Assembly: GCF_001904635.1 (NCBI RefSeq) | Contig: NZ_MRCB01000001.1 | Coordinates: forward strand, 62,001-126,000 | From: Hydrococcus rivularis NIES-593 | GTDB taxonomy: Bacteria; Cyanobacteriota; Cyanobacteriia; Cyanobacteriales; Microcystaceae | DNA: 64,000 bases | Direction of reading: 5' to 3' | In this document: in pieces, positions 1 through 9,900 of the stretch | How positions within the stretch are numbered: position 1 is the stretch's first letter | Layout: every line of letters begins with the position of its first letter | The notes under the pieces: model-generated | What the model saw: the letters and a program-made list of their open reading frames with translations, nothing else | Database searches by the model: none | What the model was told of the DNA's origin: nothing | Translations under genes and position numbers: made by a program

Positions 1-1071
1 GATAACGTAATTCCATTTGACCGCCGCCACCAGCAGAACTGGGAACGTAGCCAACAAGCCCAAAGACGCATCCAGATAGTAGTAACAGCAATAGAGTGGG
101 ATAGTGGGTTACCAGCAGGGGCTACTGAACGAGCAAAAGCTATACGTGCTGAGTATAAACGTCGCTTTAACAAAACTATTTCCCAAGAGACTCTACAAAA
201 ACACTTACATTTGTGGCATCCCACACGCTACATTTTAGACCCTTGGGCAGAAAATGGCTCAAACCCTTATCAATCAAATGAGAACGGGCAATTTTACGAA
301 TTTCAAAGCTCATTTGTAAAACACGATACTCAAAATCCTTGTGGAATAAGTAATTACGTTCATTCTTTCTATATGAAGGTTTTTTGTAGGTGTTTACCTC
401 CTGCTGCTACAGCCCCCCAAGGGCTGGAGTCAGCAGAGGTAGTTGAACAACCTGATGTTTCTCAGTCAGACTTAGCTGTCATCCAGCCTGCGGAAAATCT
501 TGAATTCATAAATTCTTCTAATACTGCTGAAATTAATTCCAGTAAAATCAGCAATCAATTAGAGAATTCAGTTCATACAAATATTTTACAATCAAATCAA
601 TTCAGTTCTGATCAGGATTTTATATACCTGTGTAGCTCCGGCACGTCGTCAAAAGTTGATAATCAAAACTTATCTAACACGGAGGATAACGGGCTGGGTG
701 TAGTTTCGATACCTGCTGCGGTTCCACTAGAACAACCACTCCAAAACCCCAACAACGGCTTGCACAGTGTATCTGTTGGTGACGAGACTGCTGATGTTTC
801 CTACCGCATTGAGGAACTCAAGCGAGTGACAAAATTGCGGTTAATGGCTCTAAACCAAGCTAGGGTTAAGGTGCGCCAATACTGCGTAATCACGGGACAT
901 ATTCTCAGCACTCAAGAACGCGATCGCTTAGAGCAACGTGCCAAAATGCAATTCTACCTCGATTCCGGTAACGAAACTCTAATTGCAGAAGCTAAGGAGT
1001 GGGCGACTGCCAATCCTGGGTGTCTACCGTTTTCCTTGGAGTTGGAAAGCGAAAAATTTTGGGAAAGATGA
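1..1071 (+). CDS. Uncharacterised protein, 5' end outside window
   Basis: The frame is open from base 1, so the first visible TTG at 211 is internal and the gene starts upstream. The visible part is about 356 residues. The N-terminal portion is basic, and SQETLQKHLHLWHP could be one helix of a DNA-binding fold, but I do not recognise a family. The middle (about residues 160-260) is Ser/Asn/Gln-rich and looks disordered. The C-terminal 80 residues are charged and helical. It may be a plasmid DNA-binding or replication-associated protein, but that is a guess from position alone. Confidence 0.7.
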   Translation, partial: DNVIPFDRRHQQNWERSQQAQRRIQIVVTAIEWDSGLPAGATERAKAIRAEYKRRFNKTISQETLQKHLHLWHPTRYILDPWAENGSNPYQSNENGQFYEFQSSFVKHDTQNPCGISNYVHSFYMKVFCRCLPPAATAPQGLESAEVVEQPDVSQSDLAVIQPAENLEFINSSNTAEINSSKISNQLENSVHTNILQSNQFSSDQDFIYLCSSGTSSKVDNQNLSNTEDNGLGVVSIPAAVPLEQPLQNPNNGLHSVSVGDETADVSYRIEELKRVTKLRLMALNQARVKVRQYCVITGHILSTQERDRLEQRAKMQFYLDSGNETLIAEAKEWATANPGCLPFSLELESEKFWER

Positions 1072-1156
1072 GGGATATCAGGCGGTAAGATGTTTGGTAT
1101 TTTAGATTTTAACTGCACAAAAAGAGGTGATTCAGCTTTACAGAAGTTATTAATTT

Positions 1157-1474
1157 GTGAGTAAAATTTGGTACAAAAATATAGAAGGAGCTATGAAAGA
1201 TATCTTAATGGAAAAACTGTTTAATCAAGCAGTTGAACCAATCTTCCAAGCCAACAATTTAACTAAATATTCAGCACTCAAACAAAGAGAGGATGAATTT
1301 AAATCACTGTTTAATATTGAATTAGCAGAATACGTGGACTCGAAAAGAGGATTTGATTTTTCTCTATTTATTCGTGATTTTTTAAGTGAAGATTGCTTGC
1401 CGTACAGGGATACTATTCAACAAAAATATGGAGAGCGGGCAGCGGATTTGATTGGGGAATTAATTTGTATTTGA
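1157..1474 (+). CDS. Small hypothetical protein
   Basis: A 105-residue frame with a GTG start. An ATG at 1193 would give 93 residues. The GAAGGAG at 1184-1190 is only 2 nt from that ATG, too close for a good ribosome binding site, so the start is undecided. The protein is charged and mostly helical with no membrane segment or known motif. It lies 85 bp after the preceding gene on the same strand and could be co-transcribed with it. Confidence 0.5.
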   Translation: MSKIWYKNIEGAMKDILMEKLFNQAVEPIFQANNLTKYSALKQREDEFKSLFNIELAEYVDSKRGFDFSLFIRDFLSEDCLPYRDTIQQKYGERAADLIGELICI

Positions 1475-1542
1475 AAGCAAAAAAAGTTAGCTGGTAGTTA
1501 GAATTTATGACTATACGGTCAGCGTTCCGTACAAATTTAACA

Positions 1543-2149
1543 CTATGTATCTGTATCTTCCTGACTTAATTGTTGCTCAAACTCAGATATTGAACCTGTA
1601 GTTACTGCTTTTTTTAACAATTGATTCAATAACTCAATATCATATAATTTATTTAATTTTTCTACTAATTCAGTAGAAACATCTTTAAATCGAATTGTTA
1701 GGATTTGAGCAATATATTTCTGGGTAGCTTCTGCTATACCTATGCGTTCTATGCTTGTCATGTATGTCATTTTTTGTTCAGCCTCAAAACGCTCCAATTC
1801 TGCTTTGAAATTTAAGTCTAACTCCGGTGGTAGAGTCATTAATCTATCTAGCAACTGGAAGATTTGCTGGATTTTATCTCTACTATAGCCTAACTCATAC
1901 ATTCGTTTAATTAAGCTCAACTTCCACTGCAATCGGCCTGCTAAATCTTGAGTTGTCGCTTGTGTCCGCAGATGCGCCATCACCAGAACGGCAAAAGGAC
2001 TATCACTTTGTTCTAATTCTGACCAACGAGATTCATAGTCCAGTAGCTTGACAATGGGAAATTGAAGACTAAGGCGACATCAACGCTTCAAAATATTGTT
2101 CTACACCTTCCTTCCAAGCACCATCGTAATCAGCTCGTACTTCACTCAT
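1543..2149 (-). pseudogene. Rpn-family recombination-promoting nuclease/transposase, internally deleted
   Basis: Reading the minus strand from the ATG at 2149 gives MSEVRADYDGAWKEGVEQYF followed by EALMSP and a stop. In another frame RLSLQFPIVKLLDYESRWSE then runs into an intact C-terminal frame of 146 residues (1543-1983). Both parts match the usual start and end of the cyanobacterial Rpn/PD-(D/E)XK putative transposases, which are normally about 300 residues. The central nuclease core of roughly 100 codons is missing, with the junction near 2070-2080 and a frame change there. The remnant should have no nuclease activity. The C-terminal part starting at 1983 could still be translated, but it lacks the catalytic region. 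Confidence 0.8.
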
Positions 2150-2457
2150 AGATTATTTCCAATCAAAATATCATAATGCCCTTTTTGAAAGTTAAATTAC
2201 TTTAAACGACATAAAATTTATGACTAATTTACATAACAACAAATGTTGGTTTAATGTGGAATTTTGTTGCTTGGCTTTTTGAGCGAGAGGTTGCATACTC
2301 AAAGTAGTTTATTCAAAATAAATTAGGAAAATTTTCTTGAGCAATATAGTTGCTGATTTTTTTATTTCATTAATTTATTGATTTTTGTTTACAAATTAAA
2401 ATTTTAGATTGACATTAATCTAACACAACAAAGTTTAGTTACTTTGTAAATAATATT
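2150..2457. other. AT-rich intergenic region before the parA-like genes
   Basis: About 310 bp without a gene. It is strongly AT-rich and presumably carries the promoter of the downstream ParA-like gene and possibly a partition site. No clear iteron, hairpin or operator was seen. Confidence 0.5.
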
Positions 2458-3366
2458 ATGACCAGAAAAAATAAAGAACAACCAGCCATGTCAAACAATA
2501 CTTCCTCCAATACTAATGATAAGCCTCAAAAGCGACTGATAATTATAACAGGTGATAAAGGTGGCGTGGGTAAAAGTACCTTTGCACGAGCAATATTTCA
2601 ACTTTACATTAATAAACATTTACCCTGTGTTGCTTATGAAGCTGACTTGAGAAATCCCCAAATAGAAAGATATTTTCAAAAAGATTACCGCCCTATAATA
2701 CGTTATATTGATATTTTTCATAGAGGTGGTGCTGACGATTTATTAATTAATCTAGATGAGAGTGATTGTCCTATCACATTATTAGACTTACCTGCGCAAT
2801 CTGGAGGTTTCTTTGAAAGTTATGTCAAAGAGCTTGCATTTTTTGAAGTTCTGAAAACTGAAATTAATTGTCGAGTGACAATGGTTTCAGTGATTAGTAG
2901 AGTTCTTGACTCTATCAATGTTTTAGAAAAACTTCGTGAACTTTGTAAAGACCAAGTAGATTATACTGTTGTCAAAAATCTGTTTCATGGTGAAGAAGAA
3001 AAGTTTGAGCGATATAATGACTCTTCCCTACGTCAGAATATGCTTGCAGAAGGTCTAATAGAACTTGTAATGCCAGATTTATTCTACAAGTCTTATGACT
3101 TTCTTGACCGCCATGCTTTAACCTTTAATGAAGGACAGACTCATAAAGAAACAAATATTGTAATTAAGTCAAGAATTAAATCTTGGCTTGCTGAGTTTGA
3201 AGCGCAAATTAAGCCAGCATTTAATTTATTGGGTTTTGATATACAACCAGATGACTGTTACTATCCAGCAGTTGTGGAAAAGTCTAAAGAGCTTAGAGAA
3301 AACGAAGAAAAAGAAAAAGCTAAAAACCAAGATGCAAATTTACCATCTCAAGATATAGCTGCTTAA
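2458..3366 (+). CDS. ParA/MinD-like P-loop ATPase
   Basis: A 302-residue protein with a deviant Walker A motif GDKGGVGKST at residues 32-41, including the signature lysine of the ParA/MinD group. A plausible Walker A'/B segment LLDLPAQSGG follows around residue 105-115. The first 25 residues are hydrophilic, and a second ATG at 2488 is possible. The charged C-terminal tail is Lys/Glu-rich. It is followed 23 bp later by a second divergent ATPase and then a membrane-anchored protein, so the three probably form one operon. The likely role is plasmid segregation or positioning. No ParB-like partner is recognisable nearby, so the exact job is inferred. Confidence 0.75.
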   Translation: MTRKNKEQPAMSNNTSSNTNDKPQKRLIIITGDKGGVGKSTFARAIFQLYINKHLPCVAYEADLRNPQIERYFQKDYRPIIRYIDIFHRGGADDLLINLDESDCPITLLDLPAQSGGFFESYVKELAFFEVLKTEINCRVTMVSVISRVLDSINVLEKLRELCKDQVDYTVVKNLFHGEEEKFERYNDSSLRQNMLAEGLIELVMPDLFYKSYDFLDRHALTFNEGQTHKETNIVIKSRIKSWLAEFEAQIKPAFNLLGFDIQPDDCYYPAVVEKSKELRENEEKEKAKNQDANLPSQDIAA

Positions 3367-3389
3367 TTGAATAGTTTGCTTGGTTGATT

Positions 3390-4196
3390 ATGTTTAAAAA
3401 GCGTTTTGTAATTACATCGGGTGATGCTCGTGTGGGTAAGTCCACAGTTTCTAGGCTCTTGCTGGAATTGTACTTGAAAAGTAATTGCAATGCGCGTGTT
3501 TTCTACCACGGTTATCGTAACAAGCTATCGATGTATAAAACAAAAGGTTTTGAAATAAACCATTTGGGATTGTCTAGGGGTGATTCGGATAGATTATTAC
3601 TAGACTTAGAAATATTTCCAAATATTGATGTAATTTTGACAGATATGCCAGGTCAAAACCATCAGGAGTTCAAGTTTTTTGATAAAGATGTTTCACTGAT
3701 AGGAAATCTTAACCATCTCGGATATCGCGTTACTTTCTTGCACCCGATATCACATCGTAAAGACTGTGTTGAAGATTATCTTGAGGATTTATACCAGCAT
3801 TTTGGTAGTCAAGTTGACTATGTTGTTATCAAAAATTATTACTTTGGCAAGCAATTTCGATACTATGAAGGTAGTAAATTCCAAGCTGATATTAAAAAAT
3901 TAAATGGCTTGGAGCTAGTTTTGGGCGGGTTGCATAACGACTTTTACCAGTTGCTTGAGGATACTGGTTTATCCTATGCTCAACTTATTGAAACTGACTC
4001 CCCTCTTAATACTATTCAGCGTTCTATAGTATTCAACTGGATAGAGAGTTTTAAGAATTCTATTGTTTCTAATGTTATTGCTTCTAATTATTTAGGGCTA
4101 AGTAAGAACTGTACAGAACTAGCTTCTGTAGGTGCAAATCAACAAAATTCTTCCAATTTTGATGTAAATGAAGATATTGAATCTGAAGAATGGTAA
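3390..4196 (+). CDS. Second, divergent ParA-like P-loop ATPase
   Basis: A 269-residue protein starting at ATG 3390; an upstream in-frame TTG at 3384 is less likely. The P-loop GDARVGKST (residues 11-19) resembles that of the upstream ATPase, but the signature lysine of the deviant Walker A is absent (Asp at the aligned position). LTDMPGQNH about residue 85-95 corresponds to the A' segment. Overall layout (LFxG...Y...VDYVVIKN) parallels the upstream gene, so it looks like an old duplication that diverged. It may act with the first ATPase as a heteromeric pair or have become a regulatory paralogue. Confidence 0.7.
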   Translation: MFKKRFVITSGDARVGKSTVSRLLLELYLKSNCNARVFYHGYRNKLSMYKTKGFEINHLGLSRGDSDRLLLDLEIFPNIDVILTDMPGQNHQEFKFFDKDVSLIGNLNHLGYRVTFLHPISHRKDCVEDYLEDLYQHFGSQVDYVVIKNYYFGKQFRYYEGSKFQADIKKLNGLELVLGGLHNDFYQLLEDTGLSYAQLIETDSPLNTIQRSIVFNWIESFKNSIVSNVIASNYLGLSKNCTELASVGANQQNSSNFDVNEDIESEEW

Positions 4197-4248
4197 GTAC
4201 TTTACCAAAATTGACAGTGAGGTTTTAAATTAACTGTTTAAACAACCT

Positions 4249-4869
4249 ATGACCAATATTGCAAAAGTTGTTGAAAAAGTTATTGCAGAATATTCTGAAG
4301 AAAAGAAAGCAGAGGTCACTGATTGGATACTTAAATTAGGTGTTCGACCTGATGACCCCTTGTTTAACCTATATGCCGAACTAGGTACAACCCAATTTGC
4401 GTTGCAGCAGCTACCTGGTAGGCTTGACTCGCTTGTCGTGGGTTGGACTGACATGGTGGATGATAAGTTAAATAGTGCTTCTAAGGTGGCAATACAACAA
4501 CAAAAAAGTGCGATCGCCCAAGCCGCTAAGGATTTAATTAAGATGACTAAGCAAGCTGGTGGGGCATTGCCTCTCTTGGGCGTAAGTAATTGGCGATTGG
4601 CACAAGTAGCGGGAGTGTTGGGTTTTGTACTGGCTTTGGGATCTGCAATTGGTGTTTTTACATACAAAACTATTGCTGAAAGTGTAACTTTTCAGCAGGC
4701 GGTTTCAGGAACTGCTATTTTACAACCTGAAGATAAAAAGCTTCTCGATTGGGCTAAATCCAATGAAGGTAAGGTAGCACGTAGTATTTATGTTAGAAAC
4801 GCTGCCATCATTAAAACTTGCCGTCAGCAGAAGAAGTATTCAGGTGGCTGCATAATTGCAGTTGATTAA
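4249..4869 (+). CDS. Single-pass membrane protein, DUF6753-like
   Basis: A 206-residue protein. The N-terminal 110 residues are helical and probably coiled-coil (LPGRLDSLVVGWTDMVDDKL). One hydrophobic membrane segment lies near residues 120-142, followed by an extracytoplasmic or soluble tail of about 60 residues with two cysteines. The arrangement resembles a cyanobacterial plasmid family that I believe is annotated DUF6753; that assignment is from memory. It follows the two ParA-like ATPases by 52 bp and may be their membrane anchor. Its stop lies 4 bp from the stop of the convergent LuxR-type gene. Confidence 0.65.
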   Translation: MTNIAKVVEKVIAEYSEEKKAEVTDWILKLGVRPDDPLFNLYAELGTTQFALQQLPGRLDSLVVGWTDMVDDKLNSASKVAIQQQKSAIAQAAKDLIKMTKQAGGALPLLGVSNWRLAQVAGVLGFVLALGSAIGVFTYKTIAESVTFQQAVSGTAILQPEDKKLLDWAKSNEGKVARSIYVRNAAIIKTCRQQKKYSGGCIIAVD

Positions 4870-4873
4870 TTTT

Positions 4874-5662
4874 CTAGGCAACCCAGCCTTTGTATCCCTT
4901 ATTACTTGTTTTAGCTGTATCCTTTTGACTATTTTGGTTGGTTTTGACTTTGGTGTGGGTTGCTTGAGTAACTTCTTCTTCGATTTTCATATCTGCAAAG
5001 CTGAGGATTCCCAGGCGGATAGCTTCCCGGATAGCGTTTAATCTATCTTTGACTCCTAACTTGATAAATGAATTATGTAAATATGACCTGACTGTACCTT
5101 CGGAAACATACATGACATTAGCAATTTCATTATTTTTCATGCCACCAGCTGCTAATTTGAGAACTGTAATTTCTTTATTAGAGAAACCACTTAACAAATC
5201 TAGTGAATTTCTATCGGCTGTGTCATTTGACCTAAGATTATCAATCAAAATGCGATTAATAGTTGGGTCAATCCATGATTCGTTATTGTATGCAGCCATT
5301 ACTGCTTCAATGAATCTTTCTCCTACTTCTTCTCTGGCGTTATTTTTACAGTAGTAGCAGTCTGCGCCATTACTAATTGCTGCGTTAATGGTATCTCGAC
5401 TGCTATTTGCAGTCATAACAACTATTTTAATTGACGTGTGCTTACATTTAATTAAACTTATGAGATCAGTGCCATTGATATCAGGTAAATCAATATTTAT
5501 CACCACGATATCTGGCTTTTGTTGGTCAACAATTTCTATTCCTTCTTTTCCGGATTTCGCAAGGCCACATACCTGGATTTTACCAGTTTCAGATAATATC
5601 GTCGCCGCACCAACCCTAGATATGTTCTCATTTTCAATGATGACAACATTAATAGGTTTCAT
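4874..5662 (-). CDS. NarL/LuxR-type regulator with degenerate receiver
   Basis: A 262-residue protein with an N-terminal receiver domain (residues 1-125) and a LuxR-type helix-turn-helix (about 160-225: FSNKEITVLKLAAGGMKNNE then IANVMYVSEGTVRSYL). In the receiver the phospho-acceptor position is Asn56 in PDIVVINIDLP; NarL has Asp in PDLILLD. The acidic pair near residue 10 is E-N rather than D-D, while the Thr and Lys switch residues are kept. It is therefore probably not controlled by aspartyl phosphorylation. The C-terminal 40 residues are a polar Lys/Thr/Gln tail. No kinase gene is adjacent. Confidence 0.85.
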   Translation of the reverse strand: MKPINVVIIENENISRVGAATILSETGKIQVCGLAKSGKEGIEIVDQQKPDIVVINIDLPDINGTDLISLIKCKHTSIKIVVMTANSSRDTINAAISNGADCYYCKNNAREEVGERFIEAVMAAYNNESWIDPTINRILIDNLRSNDTADRNSLDLLSGFSNKEITVLKLAAGGMKNNEIANVMYVSEGTVRSYLHNSFIKLGVKDRLNAIREAIRLGILSFADMKIEEEVTQATHTKVKTNQNSQKDTAKTSNKGYKGWVA

Positions 5663-5918
5663 ATTACATACTGTTTGGTTTAGTATTATCCCTGATAATA
5701 ATACTTATAGCACCTAGTTTTTACTGTTTCTTAATCTTTACAGTTACTATAAATTAATCAGCTTATTTAAAAACTTTATTTTTAATTTTAAAAAATTTAC
5801 AAAGTGATTGGATGGTTTGTGTAGTTTTCATTAAGCAATCTATTTACTAGGCAATTTTATTGATCAGTTTTAGTTTTAATAGTATTTATCAAACTTAGGG
5901 AGTAATAAACGATTTTTT

Positions 5919-6164
5919 ATGAATTTAAATCAACTTTTAGGATGGATAGAAAATATTATTGTTTGGTCTTTAATAGGAATGCTATGTTTGGTCGGGTTAG
6001 GCAGATTACCTGTTAACCCGACAAGTTTGTTTGACTTTACTGCGTCTTTTTACTATTTTTCTGTTGCGGTTGTTATTTGCCCCAAAACTCCCTTGAGTTT
6101 TAATAACAAGCTAGTTTTGGGGTTTATAGCTTTTTCGTATGGTGTGTGTTTTGGGTTGATTTAA
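5919..6164 (+). CDS. Small membrane protein
   Basis: 81 residues with three likely hydrophobic segments (about 10-27, 40-56 and 63-80). No family is recognised. It is preceded by about 250 bp of AT-rich DNA and ends 2 bp before the stop of the convergent 256-residue gene. No clear Shine-Dalgarno sequence is visible (taggga is distant), so expression is uncertain. Confidence 0.5.
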   Translation: MNLNQLLGWIENIIVWSLIGMLCLVGLGRLPVNPTSLFDFTASFYYFSVAVVICPKTPLSFNNKLVLGFIAFSYGVCFGLI

Positions 6165-6165
6165 T

Positions 6166-6936
6166 TTAATCTGTCTCTTGAACAGCATCCTGGTTTTTGA
6201 ATTGTTGTTGGTTCTGTTCGCAGCGTGCTTGTTGCTCATCGAACAGAGCCTTAAACCGTTCAAATTCATTATGGGTAAGGTTATTGATGATGATAGAGTA
6301 ATTCTCTGAGCTATTATTACGAGATGCTAGAAGTGCTTCTTGACTTGCTTCTGAATCAGGCGAATTTCTATCAAGGCTAAGAATTTGTGAATCTTCTTCT
6401 AATTTTAGACTTGCAGTATATGTCTCACTTTTATAAATGATACTTTCTGTCTCTTTGTCTGGTTTTCCAAATATATTTAAGCGGTCTAAAATTACAGGAA
6501 TAACAAATTGTTGAATTTGGAAATTAGCGATAATAGATTGTACTTGATCGTGTTGATCTTCTTCTACGAGGTTGCCGTTATTGTCGTCATTTTTATCTGT
6601 AAAGTTTTTTAGAATATCTGGTTCAATTGTATTGTCTTTAGACTGGCTTACTTCGGGTTGTAAAGATGACTCTGGACTAACTGGATTAACAAAATTGACA
6701 GTTTCAATTTCTGTGGAGCTTAACTTTACTTCTTCTTGTGCTATTTCACTGATTCTATTTATTTCTGAATTTAACTTTAACACAGCCTCTTGTCGTTCCT
6801 CAGCAGTTGGAGGATTTTTTGCATATTCTGCAAATTTTTCATCAGGTATATTAAGCTGTGCAATCAATTCTCTAAGGAGACAAGCTTGCATTGCTGGAGT
6901 TAAACCTTCTACTGGAAAATCGATTAGTTCTTTCAT
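6166..6936 (-). CDS. Acidic hypothetical protein, partner of the giant gene
   Basis: 256 residues, rich in Glu, Asp, Asn and Gln, with a short ordered N-terminus (FPVEGLTPAMQACLLRELIA) and long low-complexity middle and end. No membrane segment or catalytic motif is seen. It starts 7 bp after the stop of the 2,583-residue gene on the same strand, so the two are almost certainly one transcript. The composition suggests a flexible adaptor or chaperone-like accessory, but no function can be assigned from sequence. Confidence 0.7.
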   Translation of the reverse strand: MKELIDFPVEGLTPAMQACLLRELIAQLNIPDEKFAEYAKNPPTAEERQEAVLKLNSEINRISEIAQEEVKLSSTEIETVNFVNPVSPESSLQPEVSQSKDNTIEPDILKNFTDKNDDNNGNLVEEDQHDQVQSIIANFQIQQFVIPVILDRLNIFGKPDKETESIIYKSETYTASLKLEEDSQILSLDRNSPDSEASQEALLASRNNSSENYSIIINNLTHNEFERFKALFDEQQARCEQNQQQFKNQDAVQETD

Positions 6937-6943
6937 AGTAAAA

Positions 6944-9900
6944 TTACCTTTCTACTAAATCTTTTTTGACATCTTTGAGTGCATTATTGATGCGATCGCT
7001 CATAACTTTAAAATCTTGTAATGTTTCATCACTGATGTTACTTACTTGAGTTTTTCCTTGTTTGACATATAACAAGATATTATCCTTTTTATCTTTAACT
7101 AGATAAGTTTGGTTTTGAGTGTGAGTAGCAATCTGATATTTTTCTGTTTGGACTGACATAATGCCATTAATATCTTCTTGTCCAATTGTCTTAACTACAC
7201 GTTGAGCAAGACTGGTCATCTCATTAACTTTTTCTAATTCTTTAATATCTTGTTCCATTGCCTTAAAAGCATTCTCAAGACTAATATTTTCTTGAATATA
7301 TAAATTAGTTATCTCTTGAATTCTATTGAGATATGTGTCTGATTGACCGAGTTTTTCAGCTGCTATATACCAGTCTTGGAGATTTTGCACTGTATTAGCT
7401 TTCATGCGCTCGATAATGCTATCCATCGCTCCAACCAGCTGCATATTGGATTGAGCAAGTGATGCGAGTGCTTGGTTAATATTTGGTTGTTGGCTTTGTT
7501 GTGATGAAAAAATGCTTTTGTTTTTAGCAATTAATGAGTTATCTGATACTTGTGTATTAGCAGAAATAGAATTACTACTAATTTTGGTGTTTTCTATATG
7601 ATTAAATACAGCATATCCTTGGGAAGTTTGTTCTACTTTGTACCCTTTTTCTTGAAGATAATTTTGAACTAATTGGTCAGTTCCTTGTGCGTTTCCAACT
7701 ATAAAAGAGCTTTTCGCTGCTATTGCTTTATCAAGTAAGGGTTTATAGTGATTTTCAAATGTTTGGGCAATTTGCTCACTTGTTACTCCACGCCACGGGC
7801 CAGATCCGGACACCATAATGATGTCTTCTTTTGAGTAATTTCCTGTGTTGGCGCGTTCCCCCCATACTTGTTCGTAATTTCGTGTGCTTGAAGGTGTACC
7901 AGGGGGTGCAGCTGATTTACCGATAAACTGGGTAGCTATTTGGGCCATCGCAATGTCTTTTTTCATGTGTTCAGCGACGGCGGCGTTTATAGGTTCGAGT
8001 TGGGACAGTGGATTTGTAGGCCGCAGAGCAGTCTGTTGGGACTTGTCCTGCTGGGTTTGTACTGTAGTTTGTTGTGTTTTTGCAACTACATATATATACG
8101 CTTTGCTAAGGGCTTGAATAAATGCCGATTCTTTACCCTTACCCTGCCACTGTTGATCCTGGGCATTAGTAATGCTTGTACAGTTCTCTAACCAATTGAC
8201 TCCCCCGCGTTTGGCGATCGCCTCAGTTAGCCGGGGATGTTGTTCGAGTTTAGCCTGAAGCACTTCTACCATTAGCTGGTATTCATCAACTGATGGATAC
8301 AACTGCTTTTGATGATTAAATGCGTGTTCGGCGGATGCGTATGCTACCCCTTGAGGTTTTTGGACATGGGTTTCTACTCCATACTGCCCGGCGGGGGCTT
8401 CTGGATTATTATTGACTGAAACTTGGTAATCGTTTTGCAGGTTGCCTTGTTCTTTGGCGAGTACAGTGGCAAGACTTAGTGCTACTCCCAGCCCGTCTTT
8501 AGAGTCGGGGCTGATATTTACTGGAGTTGCAGGCTGTTTTTGGATGCTTGGGAACGGAACAATTTTGCCATTGACATAATCTCCTAGTGGCTCCATGAAT
8601 AAGCCATATACTTGACTCTTACTCGCTTGAGTTTGGGTAAGTTCTTTTGGTGAATGCTTCTCCCATCTCGCCCAGGCTTGCTGGTAACTTGGGTCTTGAA
8701 TCATTTGGGTGGTAATTTTGTATTGTTTACCCACCCGAAACGCAACTTGCTCGCCGTTTTTACCTTGGGCGATCGCAATATCTCCCTCTTTGATCCCATA
8801 AGTTTTTTGGTAGTCTACACCTCTGGTAGTATGTATCCTACCGTGTCCGCGCATAGCATCGATGGTTGTATCAACTGGTACTGTGGCAGCTTCGCCGTGC
8901 AGATGCAGCGAATAAACCATCGGTACTGGTTTGCCAGATATAGTTGGGTTGTCTGGAATCTGAGGATTAGCAGCGCGTGCCGCAGTGGAATTGCCAATGG
9001 CGATAATTTCTTCGACAGTTGGTTGGTTTGAAGGGTGTGAGGGTATGTTTTGGGTGACTTCTCTGAGGCTGGTATAACTGCGCTCTACTTTTATTTCTCC
9101 CCCTGGTGTCCATTCGTTAGCTTTAATGGTCAGGTCGTTGTTGCTTTGGACTACCGCACGCGGAGGTTGGTTTGAAGCGAGGAAGTTCTCAAATTTCTGG
9201 CGAACGCTGTTTTCTCTGCCCAGATCATTTTTAATTGACCAGATGTTGATAGACCATCTGCCAGCCTCAGTATTCAGTGCAGCGTGTTCGTTCTTGCAGT
9301 TAAAGCGGGTTACTGTACCTGACTCAAGTTTAAACTCTTGGTATGGTGCGTCCTGATTCTCTTCCCTAGTCCATGCCATTCGTTCCTTAGCAGCGCGATA
9401 GCCCCAGTCAGAATTTCCGATATTGATGCTGCGGGCCTCCGTCGCGGCGTAGGAGTCATCGCGGTGGTAGTTAATGCCAGCGCCGGGGTTCTCGGAATAA
9501 GTTACCAGCACAATATCAGCGTCGGGATATACTTGTTTGACAAGTTCCATTAGCTTGTCGTCCTGTACCCCTGGCTTGAAATCTTTATCCTTCAAATCCC
9601 ATTTTGCACCGACCCATGCGACTTGTCTCAGTGGTGCATAGTTAGATTTGTCATTTTCAAGTATGGGTTTGAGGTGGGTTTCAAGATGCGATCGCAATTG
9701 TTCTACTTTTTCCTCGCTTACCTTACCCAATATTTCGATAGCTTTAGTTGGATCGGCTTGACGCGAGTTGGGTAGTAATATTGGTTGATTCTTAGCTTCT
9801 GGTTGTGTATCCGTTAATACTTGTATCTCAACTGCGTTTTGATAGACTTGTGAAATTCCTGCAAATGTGGCGTTAGTATTTAATTGAATATTAGTTGTAT

